From Candidatus Woesearchaeota archaeon (GTDB lineage Archaea; Nanobdellota; Nanobdellia; Woesearchaeales; ARS49): DNA of 30,710 bases. The stretch is from assembly GCA_019323575.1 (NCBI GenBank), contig JAHWHB010000036.1, positions 1 through 30,710 on the forward strand. Direction: 5' to 3'. Positions 8,065 to 15,201 of the stretch are shown here, piece by piece (positions within the stretch are counted from its first letter, which is position 1; each line of letters opens with the position of its first letter). The notes beneath the pieces were generated by a model. That model saw only the letters and a program-made list of their open reading frames with translations, ran no database searches and was not told the origin of the DNA. The position numbers and the translations under genes are program-made.

Positions 8065-8586
8065 TTACTTGCCGCCCCAATATTTCAGCTGTTCAGAAGC
8101 ATCAGAATGAAGCTCGCCAGACATTACAGCAAACCATTTCATCATCTCAAAAAACCATTGACCTTGCACTGTAGGCAGCATAATTGCATTTTTAATCTGG
8201 ACATAAATCCCAAAATTCACCTGATCATCTTTACCAGCGGCCCAAAGACCGGTCCTTTTCGGTCCTACAAAAATATATGCTATCTCATCACAAAAAATGT
8301 CACACCCAGAAGCCGGTATTTGGTCAATAGGACAGTTGTAAATACCCATCCTGGCAAAACCTTTATCGTACTGAAAATATAAAGAATAATTCACCCCCTC
8401 ACTTTTCACATTTGACAAAATACTCCCATCGTACTCAGTCATAAAAGACTTATCATCAGCCGCGTGCATAAGCAAACCCGTCAGGGAGCTGACATTAGGA
8501 ACAACAGTGCAAACTTTTTTAAGAATTTTCAAAACCTCATCCCTAGAAACCGGCTTACAACGATTCACCTTCTTAACAAGACTCAT
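8065..8586 (-). CDS. Unknown 173-aa protein downstream of L14e
   Basis: Not recognised. A soluble, mixed alpha/beta-looking protein with no signal peptide, no clear membrane segment and about five scattered cysteines. The N-terminus (KKVNRCKPVSRDEVLKILKK) looks like a basic helix. The C-terminal third has an aromatic helix (WFFEMMKWFAVM). The start follows GGGGGGAAGTGG directly at 8586. It lies 17 nt after the L14e stop on the same strand, so it is probably the last gene of the L34e-L14e unit. Codon choice is less skewed to T/G-ending codons than in neighbouring minus-strand genes, with more CTG, GCC, ACC and GGC. That may indicate later arrival or lower expression. Confidence 0.75.
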   Translation of the reverse strand: MSLVKKVNRCKPVSRDEVLKILKKVCTVVPNVSSLTGLLMHAADDKSFMTEYDGSILSNVKSEGVNYSLYFQYDKGFARMGIYNCPIDQIPASGCDIFCDEIAYIFVGPKRTGLWAAGKDDQVNFGIYVQIKNAIMLPTVQGQWFFEMMKWFAVMSGELHSDASEQLKYWGGK

Positions 8587-8603
8587 CCACTTCCCCCCAA
8601 AAT

Positions 8604-8960
8604 TTAAACTTCTTTCTTCTCAGGAGCCTTCTTCACAACAGGCTTTCTCTTAGGCTTTTCAACTTTCTCAACAGGTTTAGCTACGGGCTTTTCAGACTTC
8701 ACAGAAGGTGCCTTTGCCTTAGGCTTCCGATCAACAATCTTAATCTTCAACTCCTTAAAAGCAGAAACAACCTGCTCATGAGAAGCGCCCTTCTCAATAT
8801 CCAACTTCTGATCCAAAGGCTCAAGATGAACAGGATTACACTTCCTTCTCCTAGTCTGCCCATCAATCAAAACAAAATTATCAAGAACATCAACAACAAC
8901 ACACTTCAAACCAGCATCCCTGCCGGCAATCTTCAAACAAACACGTCCAACTTCAATCAT
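8604..8960 (-). CDS. rpl14e: Large ribosomal subunit protein L14e with Lys/Pro-rich tail
   Basis: Archaeal/eukaryotic-specific ribosomal protein (118 aa). Residues 1-80 match the family: MIEVGRVCLKIAGRDAG opens the SH3-like KOW fold, followed by VVDVLDNFVLIDG and RRRKCNPVHLEPL. Residues from about 80 on form a low-complexity Lys/Pro/Val/Glu tail, longer than in many archaeal homologues and probably disordered. GGAGG at 8971-8975 lies five to six nt before the ATG, so this gene uses a Shine-Dalgarno leader and is read from the L34e transcript. In many archaea cytidylate kinase sits between L34e and L14e; here only 36 nt separate them and that gene is missing. Confidence 0.95.
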   Translation of the reverse strand: MIEVGRVCLKIAGRDAGLKCVVVDVLDNFVLIDGQTRRRKCNPVHLEPLDQKLDIEKGASHEQVVSAFKELKIKIVDRKPKAKAPSVKSEKPVAKPVEKVEKPKRKPVVKKAPEKKEV

Positions 8961-8996
8961 TTTATTCCTCCGCAGCCGTCACCGAAACTGCAATGA

Positions 8997-9263
8997 TTAA
9001 ACCCTTGCCTTAGCAATCAAAACACGCCTTGTACAAGCACTGCACAAACTTCCGCCATAAGGACGACAAGGCCTTTTAGCAGACTTTGGAAGCCTGTTGA
9101 CCTGAGTTTTAGTGCCACGTGCAACGCCAGCCAGCGTCTTGCCACACTGCGCGCACTGAGCAGGCGCATTCTTACGCCTACGATAACGAAGCACACTCTT
9201 GCCCTTAGGCGTCCTAACAAAAACACGCCTAAACGTCCTTGAACGATGTCTTGGCTTTGGCAT
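8997..9263 (-). CDS. rpl34e: Large ribosomal subunit protein L34e
   Basis: Archaeal/eukaryotic ribosomal protein, 88 aa with the start chosen here. It shows the basic N-terminus MPKPRHRSRTFRRVFVRTP, the zinc-binding pair CAQC near residue 37, the stretch GVARGTKTQVNRLPKS, and a second pair CSAC near residue 74, as expected of L34e. An upstream in-frame ATG at 9278 would add five residues, but it lies only about 11 nt from the TATA box at 9286-9293. The ATG at 9263 is 26 nt from it, exactly the leaderless distance used elsewhere here. It is the first gene of the unit continuing into L14e. Confidence 0.93.
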   Translation of the reverse strand: MPKPRHRSRTFRRVFVRTPKGKSVLRYRRRKNAPAQCAQCGKTLAGVARGTKTQVNRLPKSAKRPCRPYGGSLCSACTRRVLIAKARV

Positions 9264-9285
9264 ATCACGAGGGGACAATAGGGGG

Positions 9286-9293
9286 TTTATAAA
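9286..9293 (-). promoter_or_regulatory. TATA box for rpl34e, embedded in the stop of the pseudouridine synthase gene
   Basis: TTTATAAA is centred 26 nt upstream of the L34e ATG at 9263. On the minus strand its bases also encode the last Leu codon and the TAA stop of the upstream gene, so the promoter and the coding end share the same sequence. Confidence 0.7.
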
Positions 9294-9976
9294 CGTTTTG
9301 GAATTAATCGACTAAGCTCAGAAGGAGTCAAAAACCGCCATTTACCAGGCTTTAAATCACCAAGATCAAGAGAACCAACGCGAGTGCGAACAAGCCTCAA
9401 GACGCGAAAACCGAGCAGCTCAAACAAACGTCTAACAATATGCTTCCTGCCTTCATGAATTCTGAGAAAAACCTCCCTTCCCGCAAAATCCAAACGAGAA
9501 AAATCAACCTTTCTGCCATCAATAACAACACCTTCCTGCAATTTTAACATAACCTTCTCAGACAAAGGCTTGTTAAGAACGACAAAATACTCCTTCTGAA
9601 CCTCGTATCTAGGGTGAGTCAACTTATTAGCAAGATCACCATCATTAGTCAACAAAAGCAAACCCTCAGTATTCTTATCCAAACGACCAACAGGAAAAAC
9701 ACGCTCAGGAACCTTAACCAAATCCAAAACAGTCTTCATACCAAAACCCTCACTAACAGTCGTCACAACACCTTTCGGCTTGTTCAACATTACATAAACC
9801 TTCTTCTCAAGAACAACAGGCTTACCATTAACCAAAATCTTGTCCTTCTCAGAAGCTTTATCACCAAGCTTAACGATTTTACCATTAACAGAAACCCTAC
9901 CCTTAGCAATAAGCTCCTCACACTTACGCCTGCTGGCAACACCAGCCTGTGCAAGAATCTTCTGAACCCGCTCCAT
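9287..9976 (-). CDS. RsuA/RluB/RluE/RluF-family rRNA pseudouridine synthase (bacterial type)
   Basis: Isomerises a specific uridine, probably in rRNA. From the chosen ATG (9976) it is 229 aa. An S4 RNA-binding domain covers 1-60 (MERVQKILAQAGVASRRKCE, then GRVSVNGKIV). The catalytic domain begins YVMLNKPKGVVTT and contains GRLDKNTEGLLLLTNDG with catalytic Asp100. A downstream RIHEGRKHIVRRL block follows. This family is mainly bacterial; archaea normally rely on Cbf5, Pus10 and TruA/TruD, so horizontal acquisition is likely though old, since codon use fits its neighbours. An in-frame ATG upstream (10033) is rejected: it overlaps the divergent gene, and the TATA centred at 10001.5 fits 9976. 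Which uridine is modified cannot be told. Confidence 0.9.
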   Translation of the reverse strand: MERVQKILAQAGVASRRKCEELIAKGRVSVNGKIVKLGDKASEKDKILVNGKPVVLEKKVYVMLNKPKGVVTTVSEGFGMKTVLDLVKVPERVFPVGRLDKNTEGLLLLTNDGDLANKLTHPRYEVQKEYFVVLNKPLSEKVMLKLQEGVVIDGRKVDFSRLDFAGREVFLRIHEGRKHIVRRLFELLGFRVLRLVRTRVGSLDLGDLKPGKWRFLTPSELSRLIPKRL

Positions 9977-9996
9977 AACAACAACCCGACGAAACC

Positions 9997-10008
9997 ATTT
10001 TAAATACC
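9997..10008. promoter_or_regulatory. Shared bidirectional TATA element (pseudouridine synthase / rnp3)
   Basis: The palindromic core TTTAAA (9999-10004) is centred 25.5 nt from the minus-strand ATG at 9976 and 26.5 nt from the plus-strand ATG at 10028. No other TATA-like sequence lies in the 51-nt gap. One element therefore seems to serve two leaderless transcripts. Confidence 0.65.
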
Positions 10009-10027
10009 TATCGCCAGAACAAAAGAG

Positions 10028-10555
10028 ATGCAAGACATAGTATTCCCAAACAAAAACGAAAAAGAATTCATAGAAATGGCAAAAAAACTCGGAATAGATG
10101 AACTAATATTCGCGTACAAGAAAAAAGAAGACTTCTACACGAAAAAAGAAAATATCAAAATAACAAACACATTGTATACAGAGCCAAACAAAATAAGAAA
10201 AGGGACAACGACAATATGCAACGCGAGCAGAGAGGCAATAGAAAGGGGGGCAAGCATAGTATACGGGTTTGAAACAATAGAGCCAAAAGAACACACACAC
10301 TACAGAAAATCAGGAATGAACCAAGTACTATGCAAACTTGCGACAAACAAAAAAGTCAAAATAGGATTTGCGTTCTCAACAATACTAAACAACCACGGAC
10401 AAAAAAGAGCAATAATACTCGGCAGAATGATGCAAAACATAAAATTCTGCAAAAAATACAAAACGCCCATAATAATTGCAAGCTTCGCAGCAAATCCCTA
10501 TGAGATGAGAGCAGAAGCAGAGCTGAAAGCGTTTTTCAGTCAATTAGGACTATGA
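10028..10555 (+). CDS. rnp3: Ribonuclease P protein component 3 (Rpp30/p30 family)
   Basis: Protein subunit of archaeal RNase P, which matures tRNA 5' ends; p30 pairs with Pop5 on the catalytic domain of the RNA. The 175-aa protein is somewhat short compared with the roughly 200-230 aa usual for archaeal p30. Family features are the PHP-like TIM-barrel strands, MNQVLCKLATNKKVKIGFAF, the conserved FSTILNN stretch, then RAIILGRMMQNIKFCKKYKTPIIIAS near the C-terminus. Its promoter is shared with the divergent pseudouridine synthase, coupling two RNA-processing genes. The last six bases overlap the convergent Cys-rich gene. Family assignment is good; the short length may reflect genome reduction. 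Confidence 0.88.
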   Translation: MQDIVFPNKNEKEFIEMAKKLGIDELIFAYKKKEDFYTKKENIKITNTLYTEPNKIRKGTTTICNASREAIERGASIVYGFETIEPKEHTHYRKSGMNQVLCKLATNKKVKIGFAFSTILNNHGQKRAIILGRMMQNIKFCKKYKTPIIIASFAANPYEMRAEAELKAFFSQLGL

Positions 10556-11068
10556 GTTCATACAATCATACATCTCTTCAATACTTTTAGATTTCTGAGT
10601 ACACTCAACATTTTTAACAGCCATCTCAACATTTTCTTCACATAAAGAAGGATCTGCTAAAACTGAACTGTCCCTGTTTGCAACAGAAATAAAAAGAGAA
10701 GAGGTGCAGGCAGCAACATCACCAAGAACAGCATTACACATTTCATCAGAACATTCAGACGGGTTATTCTTCAAAACAGCATAACAAGACTTCTGAAAAT
10801 CAGAAGAAAGCTTAGAACAAGAATCCTGACCAAAAAAAGCAAGACAATAACCCTTCAAAACATCATACTTAATATTATAACAACCATTAATATCAGAATT
10901 CTGAAAAGACTCAAACAAAAAATTCAAATCACTAACATCTTCGCTGCAAAACCGAGCAGCTTGTTCAGCCTCATTTTCAGAAACTGGCAAAGCAGGCCTT
11001 GAAAACAAGAACCAAATTCCTCCAGCAACAAGAACAAGAAAAACAGTCAATATCACCAGCTTTTTCAT
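10550..11068 (-). CDS. Cys-rich membrane-anchored exported protein
   Basis: Not recognised. A 172-aa protein with an N-terminal hydrophobic segment (about 4-28, MKKLVILTVFLVLV) that is a signal anchor or signal peptide. It is followed by an acidic domain with about eleven cysteines spaced through helices (FCSED, GYCLAFF, SCSKL, SCYAVL, ECSDEMC, LCEEN, EMYDCM). The cysteine spacing suggests a small alpha-helical disulfide-bonded domain outside the cell. The ATG at 11068 is preferred to one at 11089 because a TATA core centred at 11096.5 lies 28 nt upstream. It diverges from, and probably shares a promoter with, the exported-protein operon at 11124, so a role in the same envelope system is plausible. 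Confidence 0.8.
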   Translation of the reverse strand: MKKLVILTVFLVLVAGGIWFLFSRPALPVSENEAEQAARFCSEDVSDLNFLFESFQNSDINGCYNIKYDVLKGYCLAFFGQDSCSKLSSDFQKSCYAVLKNNPSECSDEMCNAVLGDVAACTSSLFISVANRDSSVLADPSLCEENVEMAVKNVECTQKSKSIEEMYDCMNS

Positions 11069-11090
11069 ATACAATATACCAACTACCAAA

Positions 11091-11100
11091 ATATTTAAAT
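11091..11100. promoter_or_regulatory. Shared bidirectional TATA element (Cys-rich protein / surface operon 1)
   Basis: ATTTAAAT (11093-11100) is a perfect palindrome centred 28.5 nt from the minus-strand ATG (11068) and 27.5 nt from the plus-strand ATG (11124). It is the only good TATA in the 55-nt gap. It would drive the eight-gene surface operon in one direction and the Cys-rich gene in the other. Confidence 0.65.
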
Positions 11101-11123
11101 GTTCTTATACGTCAGATATCAGC

Positions 11124-12764
11124 ATGTCACTGAAAAAGGGGTTTTGGGTAGTTATAATCGTGATTTTGGCCCTGAATGCAAGCGCGTTTCCATTCTCTTG
11201 GAAATTAACCCAAAACCTAGAAGGGTATATTGACCACAAATGTGAAAACGGATTCAGACTAATAGAAAAACTACCAATAGCAGTAGATTTTACTGCATCA
11301 TTTTCAAACTGGTACTGCGGAAAAACACTAAAATACGTCTTTGTAGCAGGAGAAATAGCAAAAGGAGGGCAAACAATATGGGGCCAAAACAATTACGGCA
11401 ACACTCACAACTGCAACCACTGGCATACCGGAACCTTTGAAGGAAAAGCAGACGAAATAAGAGCATGCGCATCAGGCTACGGCCCAGGATCATACCACAT
11501 ATACATACCCGCACTACAAAAACCAATAAATATAACAAGAGCAGACAAAACAATAACAATAGGCCCTGCCAGCGATTTTGCATTCCCAAAATACTTTGAA
11601 AACGCACGAATAATAGTAGAAAGCCTAAACTCCAGAGTAAAAATCTGGGTTGATGATGACAAAAACATATATGCCTGCCAAGACATGGACGAAGACACAA
11701 ACTGCGACTGGGAACAGGCAGAAATATGCACGAGCCAAGAAGCAGACTGGAATGGAGTCTGGCCAACAAAAAAAGAAAGCATCTGCTGCGGAGTAGCCCC
11801 CTTCAAACCAACAGAAGAATGCAAATACTATGAAGACCTAAGATCAATCTGCGGCAAAGACGAAAACGGAAAATGGAAATGGGCGCCAGCAGCAATAGAA
11901 GGACAGGTAACAAAACTAAGCTGCCCAATACCAATATCATTTCTTTCAGAAAAAGACCTGCTAAGAGTATGCGGAAGTACAACAGGAACAACACTAACAG
12001 GAACAAATTTCCAAACGTTCACGAATAAAATAAGAAATTACGAAAACCGAGACTACCTCTGCATAGCAGACACCTCAACAATATACGAATGCGCAGGAAA
12101 CGAAGGACCACTAGCAGAGTCAAACGATTTCAAAGCAGCCGGAGAATACATAGATGATGAAGGAACAATATACTTCTGCTCACCAAAACAAAAAGAATGG
12201 ATAACAGACCTTAATAGAGATGAAGAAACCTGCCTAGCAACAACATATCCAGGAGTTCAATGGACAGGAACAAAATGCTGCGGAGACCCAGCAGACGACA
12301 GCACACCACAAGGAAATTACCAAGACAGATGGGAAAAAGACTACAAAGGAAAAGCAGGCGGGTGCTATGAAAACAAATTCATCGCATCAGGAGAGTTCGC
12401 AGATAACGAACAAACAACAATCAACTACCAAGGAGAATTCTACTACTGCAACCCATACATAGAACAAACAACAACGAGCACAACAACAATGCCAGGAACA
12501 ACAATGACGATAACAGAAACAGGAGCATGCGGAAAACCAATGATAAACGCGACATTCACAGGAACAAAACACAACATAGTATGCGAGCCAACAGGAAAAT
12601 GGAAATTCACAGAAGAAACACAAATGACATACATCCAAGAAACAAAATGGGAAACAGAAACACCAGAAGGGTGCTGCAGGGAAGACCAGTGCTGGGACGG
12701 AACAAGATGCAAGGAAATAGGCGAATACTATACTGAAGGAGAGAAGGGGTACAGATGCGAATAA
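11124..12764 (+). CDS. Large Cys-rich secreted protein, first gene of surface operon 1
   Basis: Function unknown. A 546-aa exported protein with a hydrophobic leader at about 5-22 (MSLKKGFWVVIIVILALNASA), readable as a signal peptide cut after ASA or as a KKG-type class III leader. The rest holds about 28 cysteines. Adjacent Cys pairs recur at about 221-222 (ICCG), 385-386 (KCCGDP) and 517-518 (GCCRED). Blocks resembling GEYIDDEGTIYFC recur at about 340, 423 and 533 (GEF..., GEYYTEGEKGYRC), so the protein is built from imperfect repeats. A Thr-rich linker lies at about 448-463. The start is supported by the TATA at 11091-11100. The end overlaps the next gene by 10 nt. Probably a disulfide-stabilised cell-surface protein. 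Confidence 0.85.
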   Translation: MSLKKGFWVVIIVILALNASAFPFSWKLTQNLEGYIDHKCENGFRLIEKLPIAVDFTASFSNWYCGKTLKYVFVAGEIAKGGQTIWGQNNYGNTHNCNHWHTGTFEGKADEIRACASGYGPGSYHIYIPALQKPINITRADKTITIGPASDFAFPKYFENARIIVESLNSRVKIWVDDDKNIYACQDMDEDTNCDWEQAEICTSQEADWNGVWPTKKESICCGVAPFKPTEECKYYEDLRSICGKDENGKWKWAPAAIEGQVTKLSCPIPISFLSEKDLLRVCGSTTGTTLTGTNFQTFTNKIRNYENRDYLCIADTSTIYECAGNEGPLAESNDFKAAGEYIDDEGTIYFCSPKQKEWITDLNRDEETCLATTYPGVQWTGTKCCGDPADDSTPQGNYQDRWEKDYKGKAGGCYENKFIASGEFADNEQTTINYQGEFYYCNPYIEQTTTSTTTMPGTTMTITETGACGKPMINATFTGTKHNIVCEPTGKWKFTEETQMTYIQETKWETETPEGCCREDQCWDGTRCKEIGEYYTEGEKGYRCE

Positions 12765-13861
12765 CACCACTACTAATACTACTCTTGATACTGCCAGCAG
12801 TGTTCGCAGCAGAATGGAAAGAAGTCAGCATGAAACACAGCTGGGACAGAAGATCAGCAGGATTCTGCAAAGACACCACACAATGCCTCATAAAAAACGG
12901 GTACAATGAATCACTAGACAACCAGCCAGACAGGTACTGGAGCGGAATACTATACGCAGAAAAACCAAAATGCATAAACACAGGACAATACATAAGCGAC
13001 AACTACTGCGAAAACGGAGAATGGAGCTCAAGAACAAAACTAGTAGCAGAACAACTAATCGCAGTAGCAGGTGACAACAATTACATGCTGTACTGCGACA
13101 ACTACCAAAAAACACTCAACAACTACGCATACAACACAGAATACGGACCAGTAATATCATTCATAGGAAAATACTGCAGTCAACCAGGAGCAAAAAGAAC
13201 AGAAAACTGCCTCAACAACATCTGCGTGCTCAAGTACGGAAACAGAATAGCATTTGGAATGGCAACAAACACAGACATAAGCGGAGACAAAAGCCCATTA
13301 CTAGCGCTCAACATATCAAAAGACGAATGCGACAACGCAAAAACAGGAGGGTACAAACCCTGCGGAAGATACGGAGTCTGGTACAACCACGACACAGAAA
13401 TCCTCATCTATGCCCCCGGAATCACAACGATGCCAGAACCAGAAGGGGTAATAATAGATTATTACAACCTGCTAAAAGACTACGTCTTCACGTATGTACA
13501 CAATCCAGACATAGCACAATACAACTACCAGTTCTATGATATAACACCACAATTCGATTATGTTTACATGGCCAGAAAAAACGACAAAACAATCTACAGC
13601 TTCAAACAAGAAAACATCAGCCACAACCTAATATCAACAGACTACGCCGGCTGGTATTACGAAAACATAGAACTGCCAGAAAAAGCATGCGACAGGTACA
13701 TAAAATCATACGACAGCGAAGCAAGCTGTGAAATACAGCCAACAGAAACAGAATTCTACATAGCAGCAAACAAAAAACCACCAGCAAACCCAAGATACAC
13801 AAGACAAAGCATAATCGACACGTGGCCGGACCTGACAGGAAAATTAAGAATAATACCATGA
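12755..13861 (+). CDS. Secreted Cys/Tyr-rich protein
   Basis: Not recognised. 368 aa with a classical Sec signal peptide: a hydrophobic core at 5-16, then AVFA before AEW, with predicted cleavage near residue 18. There is no other clear membrane segment, so it is probably released or bound to a partner. The mature part is rich in Tyr, Asn and Cys (for example DNYCENGEW, NCLNNICVLKYG, AKTGGYKPCGRYGVWYN), a make-up shared with the preceding protein. It overlaps the preceding gene by 10 nt and the next by 4 nt (ATGA), so translation is coupled on both sides. Role in the surface complex is inferred from context only. Confidence 0.82.
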   Translation: MRITPLLILLLILPAVFAAEWKEVSMKHSWDRRSAGFCKDTTQCLIKNGYNESLDNQPDRYWSGILYAEKPKCINTGQYISDNYCENGEWSSRTKLVAEQLIAVAGDNNYMLYCDNYQKTLNNYAYNTEYGPVISFIGKYCSQPGAKRTENCLNNICVLKYGNRIAFGMATNTDISGDKSPLLALNISKDECDNAKTGGYKPCGRYGVWYNHDTEILIYAPGITTMPEPEGVIIDYYNLLKDYVFTYVHNPDIAQYNYQFYDITPQFDYVYMARKNDKTIYSFKQENISHNLISTDYAGWYYENIELPEKACDRYIKSYDSEASCEIQPTETEFYIAANKKPPANPRYTRQSIIDTWPDLTGKLRIIP

Positions 13862-15201
13862 AAAAAGCACAAATAACAATATTCATAATCATCGGAATAC
13901 TAATCCTAATAGCATTCGGAACAACAATATACGTAGCAAGCAAAGTAAAAAAAATAGAAAAACCAAAAACACCACAACTACAAACACAAACAATACAAGA
14001 CTACATCACATCCTGCCTTGAAATAGCAACAAAAGAAGGATTAACAATACTAGGAAAACAAGGAGGCTACATCTACGTCTCACAAGGAGGGCTAAACAAC
14101 ATACCAAAATTCACAGTAAAATACACAGACCAAGAATTGGGAGTAATAGACATACCATTTATCGTAACTCCTCCACAAGGAAACGTAGGAACATCAAACT
14201 GCGCAACACCAGACCAAAAATGCGGAGAACAAGGAAGACCAGAATGCTGCCTGTTCTACTCAAAAACACCACACTATCCCTTCACAGGATTTCCGTACCT
14301 GCCGGACGGCAACGAGTTTTATCAAGGTTATTATGGAATGAATGAACTCCCGCCACTCTACAAAAAAACACCGGACGACAAGCCAGTAAGCAATTCAATA
14401 CAAGAAAACCTAGAACAATACATAGCAAAAAGAACAGCGGAATGCACAAACTGGGAAACATACAAAGACTACAACATAAACGCAGGAACACCAAAAGCCT
14501 CACTCATATTCGCAGAGAAAAAACAAATAGAAAAATTCATAGAAGTACAAGCACTAGGAGAAAAATACATAACAATAGAACTAGAATGGCCAGTAGAAAT
14601 AACATCACCAAGCGGAGAAAAAACAATCCTGACAAATTTCGCAACAAAAGAACCAGTAAGACTAGTAACAATATACTTCACAGTAAAACAAATCCTTGAT
14701 GCAGACGTAACAGACATATCATACACTCCAAAAGACATAGACTCATTCACAGTCAACTCATTAAAAGACGGAGAAAACAGCATAATAATAATAAAAGACG
14801 CACAAAGCAAAATAGAAAACAAACCATACGAGTTCTGGGCGGCAAGAAAAAACAGAGCGCCAGCAATCTGGCAGATAAACACAGAACCACTCAATGAAAT
14901 GACATTCCACGTAAAAGAAGACAGCGGGGCAACAATAACAATAGAAGGCAACAAACTCATAATAAAAGACATATGCCAAGACCCAGACAAACCAGACCCT
15001 TACATAATAGAACTAAAAGCAACAGACCCGGATGAAAACAAAATAACATACGAAGCAACGCCAAAAGAAATACCAGGAGAAACAGTACTAGGAAAACAGG
15101 TCAGCATAAGAGTCTACGCAAAAGATGAAAGCACAAACCAAGAAGAATGGTATGATTACCAAGACATACCAATACAGGTAGCACTATGCCCAGTAAGATA
15201 A
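13858..15201 (+). CDS. Pilin-like exported protein with KKAQ class III leader
   Basis: 447 aa. It begins MKKAQITIFIIIGILIL: a short basic leader, Ala-Gln cleavage site and hydrophobic helix (about 6-28), as in archaeal type IV pilins and other prepilin-peptidase substrates. Next comes an amphipathic stretch, TIQDYITSCLEIATKEGLTILGKQGGYI (in two parts 45-58 and 59-72), which I recall as recurrent in DPANN exported proteins. The body has a Cys cluster (about 115-131) and a C-terminal Asp/Pro-rich, beta-type region (PDPYIIELKATDPDENK) resembling cadherin/Ig-like domains. The start is at the ATGA overlap with the previous gene; the in-frame ATG 36 nt earlier lacks support. The end overlaps the giant gene by 16 nt. 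Likely a major large subunit of a surface assembly. Confidence 0.82.
   Translation: MKKAQITIFIIIGILILIAFGTTIYVASKVKKIEKPKTPQLQTQTIQDYITSCLEIATKEGLTILGKQGGYIYVSQGGLNNIPKFTVKYTDQELGVIDIPFIVTPPQGNVGTSNCATPDQKCGEQGRPECCLFYSKTPHYPFTGFPYLPDGNEFYQGYYGMNELPPLYKKTPDDKPVSNSIQENLEQYIAKRTAECTNWETYKDYNINAGTPKASLIFAEKKQIEKFIEVQALGEKYITIELEWPVEITSPSGEKTILTNFATKEPVRLVTIYFTVKQILDADVTDISYTPKDIDSFTVNSLKDGENSIIIIKDAQSKIENKPYEFWAARKNRAPAIWQINTEPLNEMTFHVKEDSGATITIEGNKLIIKDICQDPDKPDPYIIELKATDPDENKITYEATPKEIPGETVLGKQVSIRVYAKDESTNQEEWYDYQDIPIQVALCPVR

Noticed and set aside
8597..8606. TATA-like TTTAAATT before the 173-aa gene on the minus strand
   Set aside because: It is only about 15 nt from the ATG at 8586, too close for the roughly 26-nt leaderless spacing seen elsewhere. 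Read-through from the L14e gene is more likely.
12464..12514. Repetitive ACAACA-type tract resembling a microsatellite
   Set aside because: It encodes a Thr-rich linker in the 546-aa protein. The repetition follows from Thr codons (ACA) and the strand's A/C bias; copy units are not regular.
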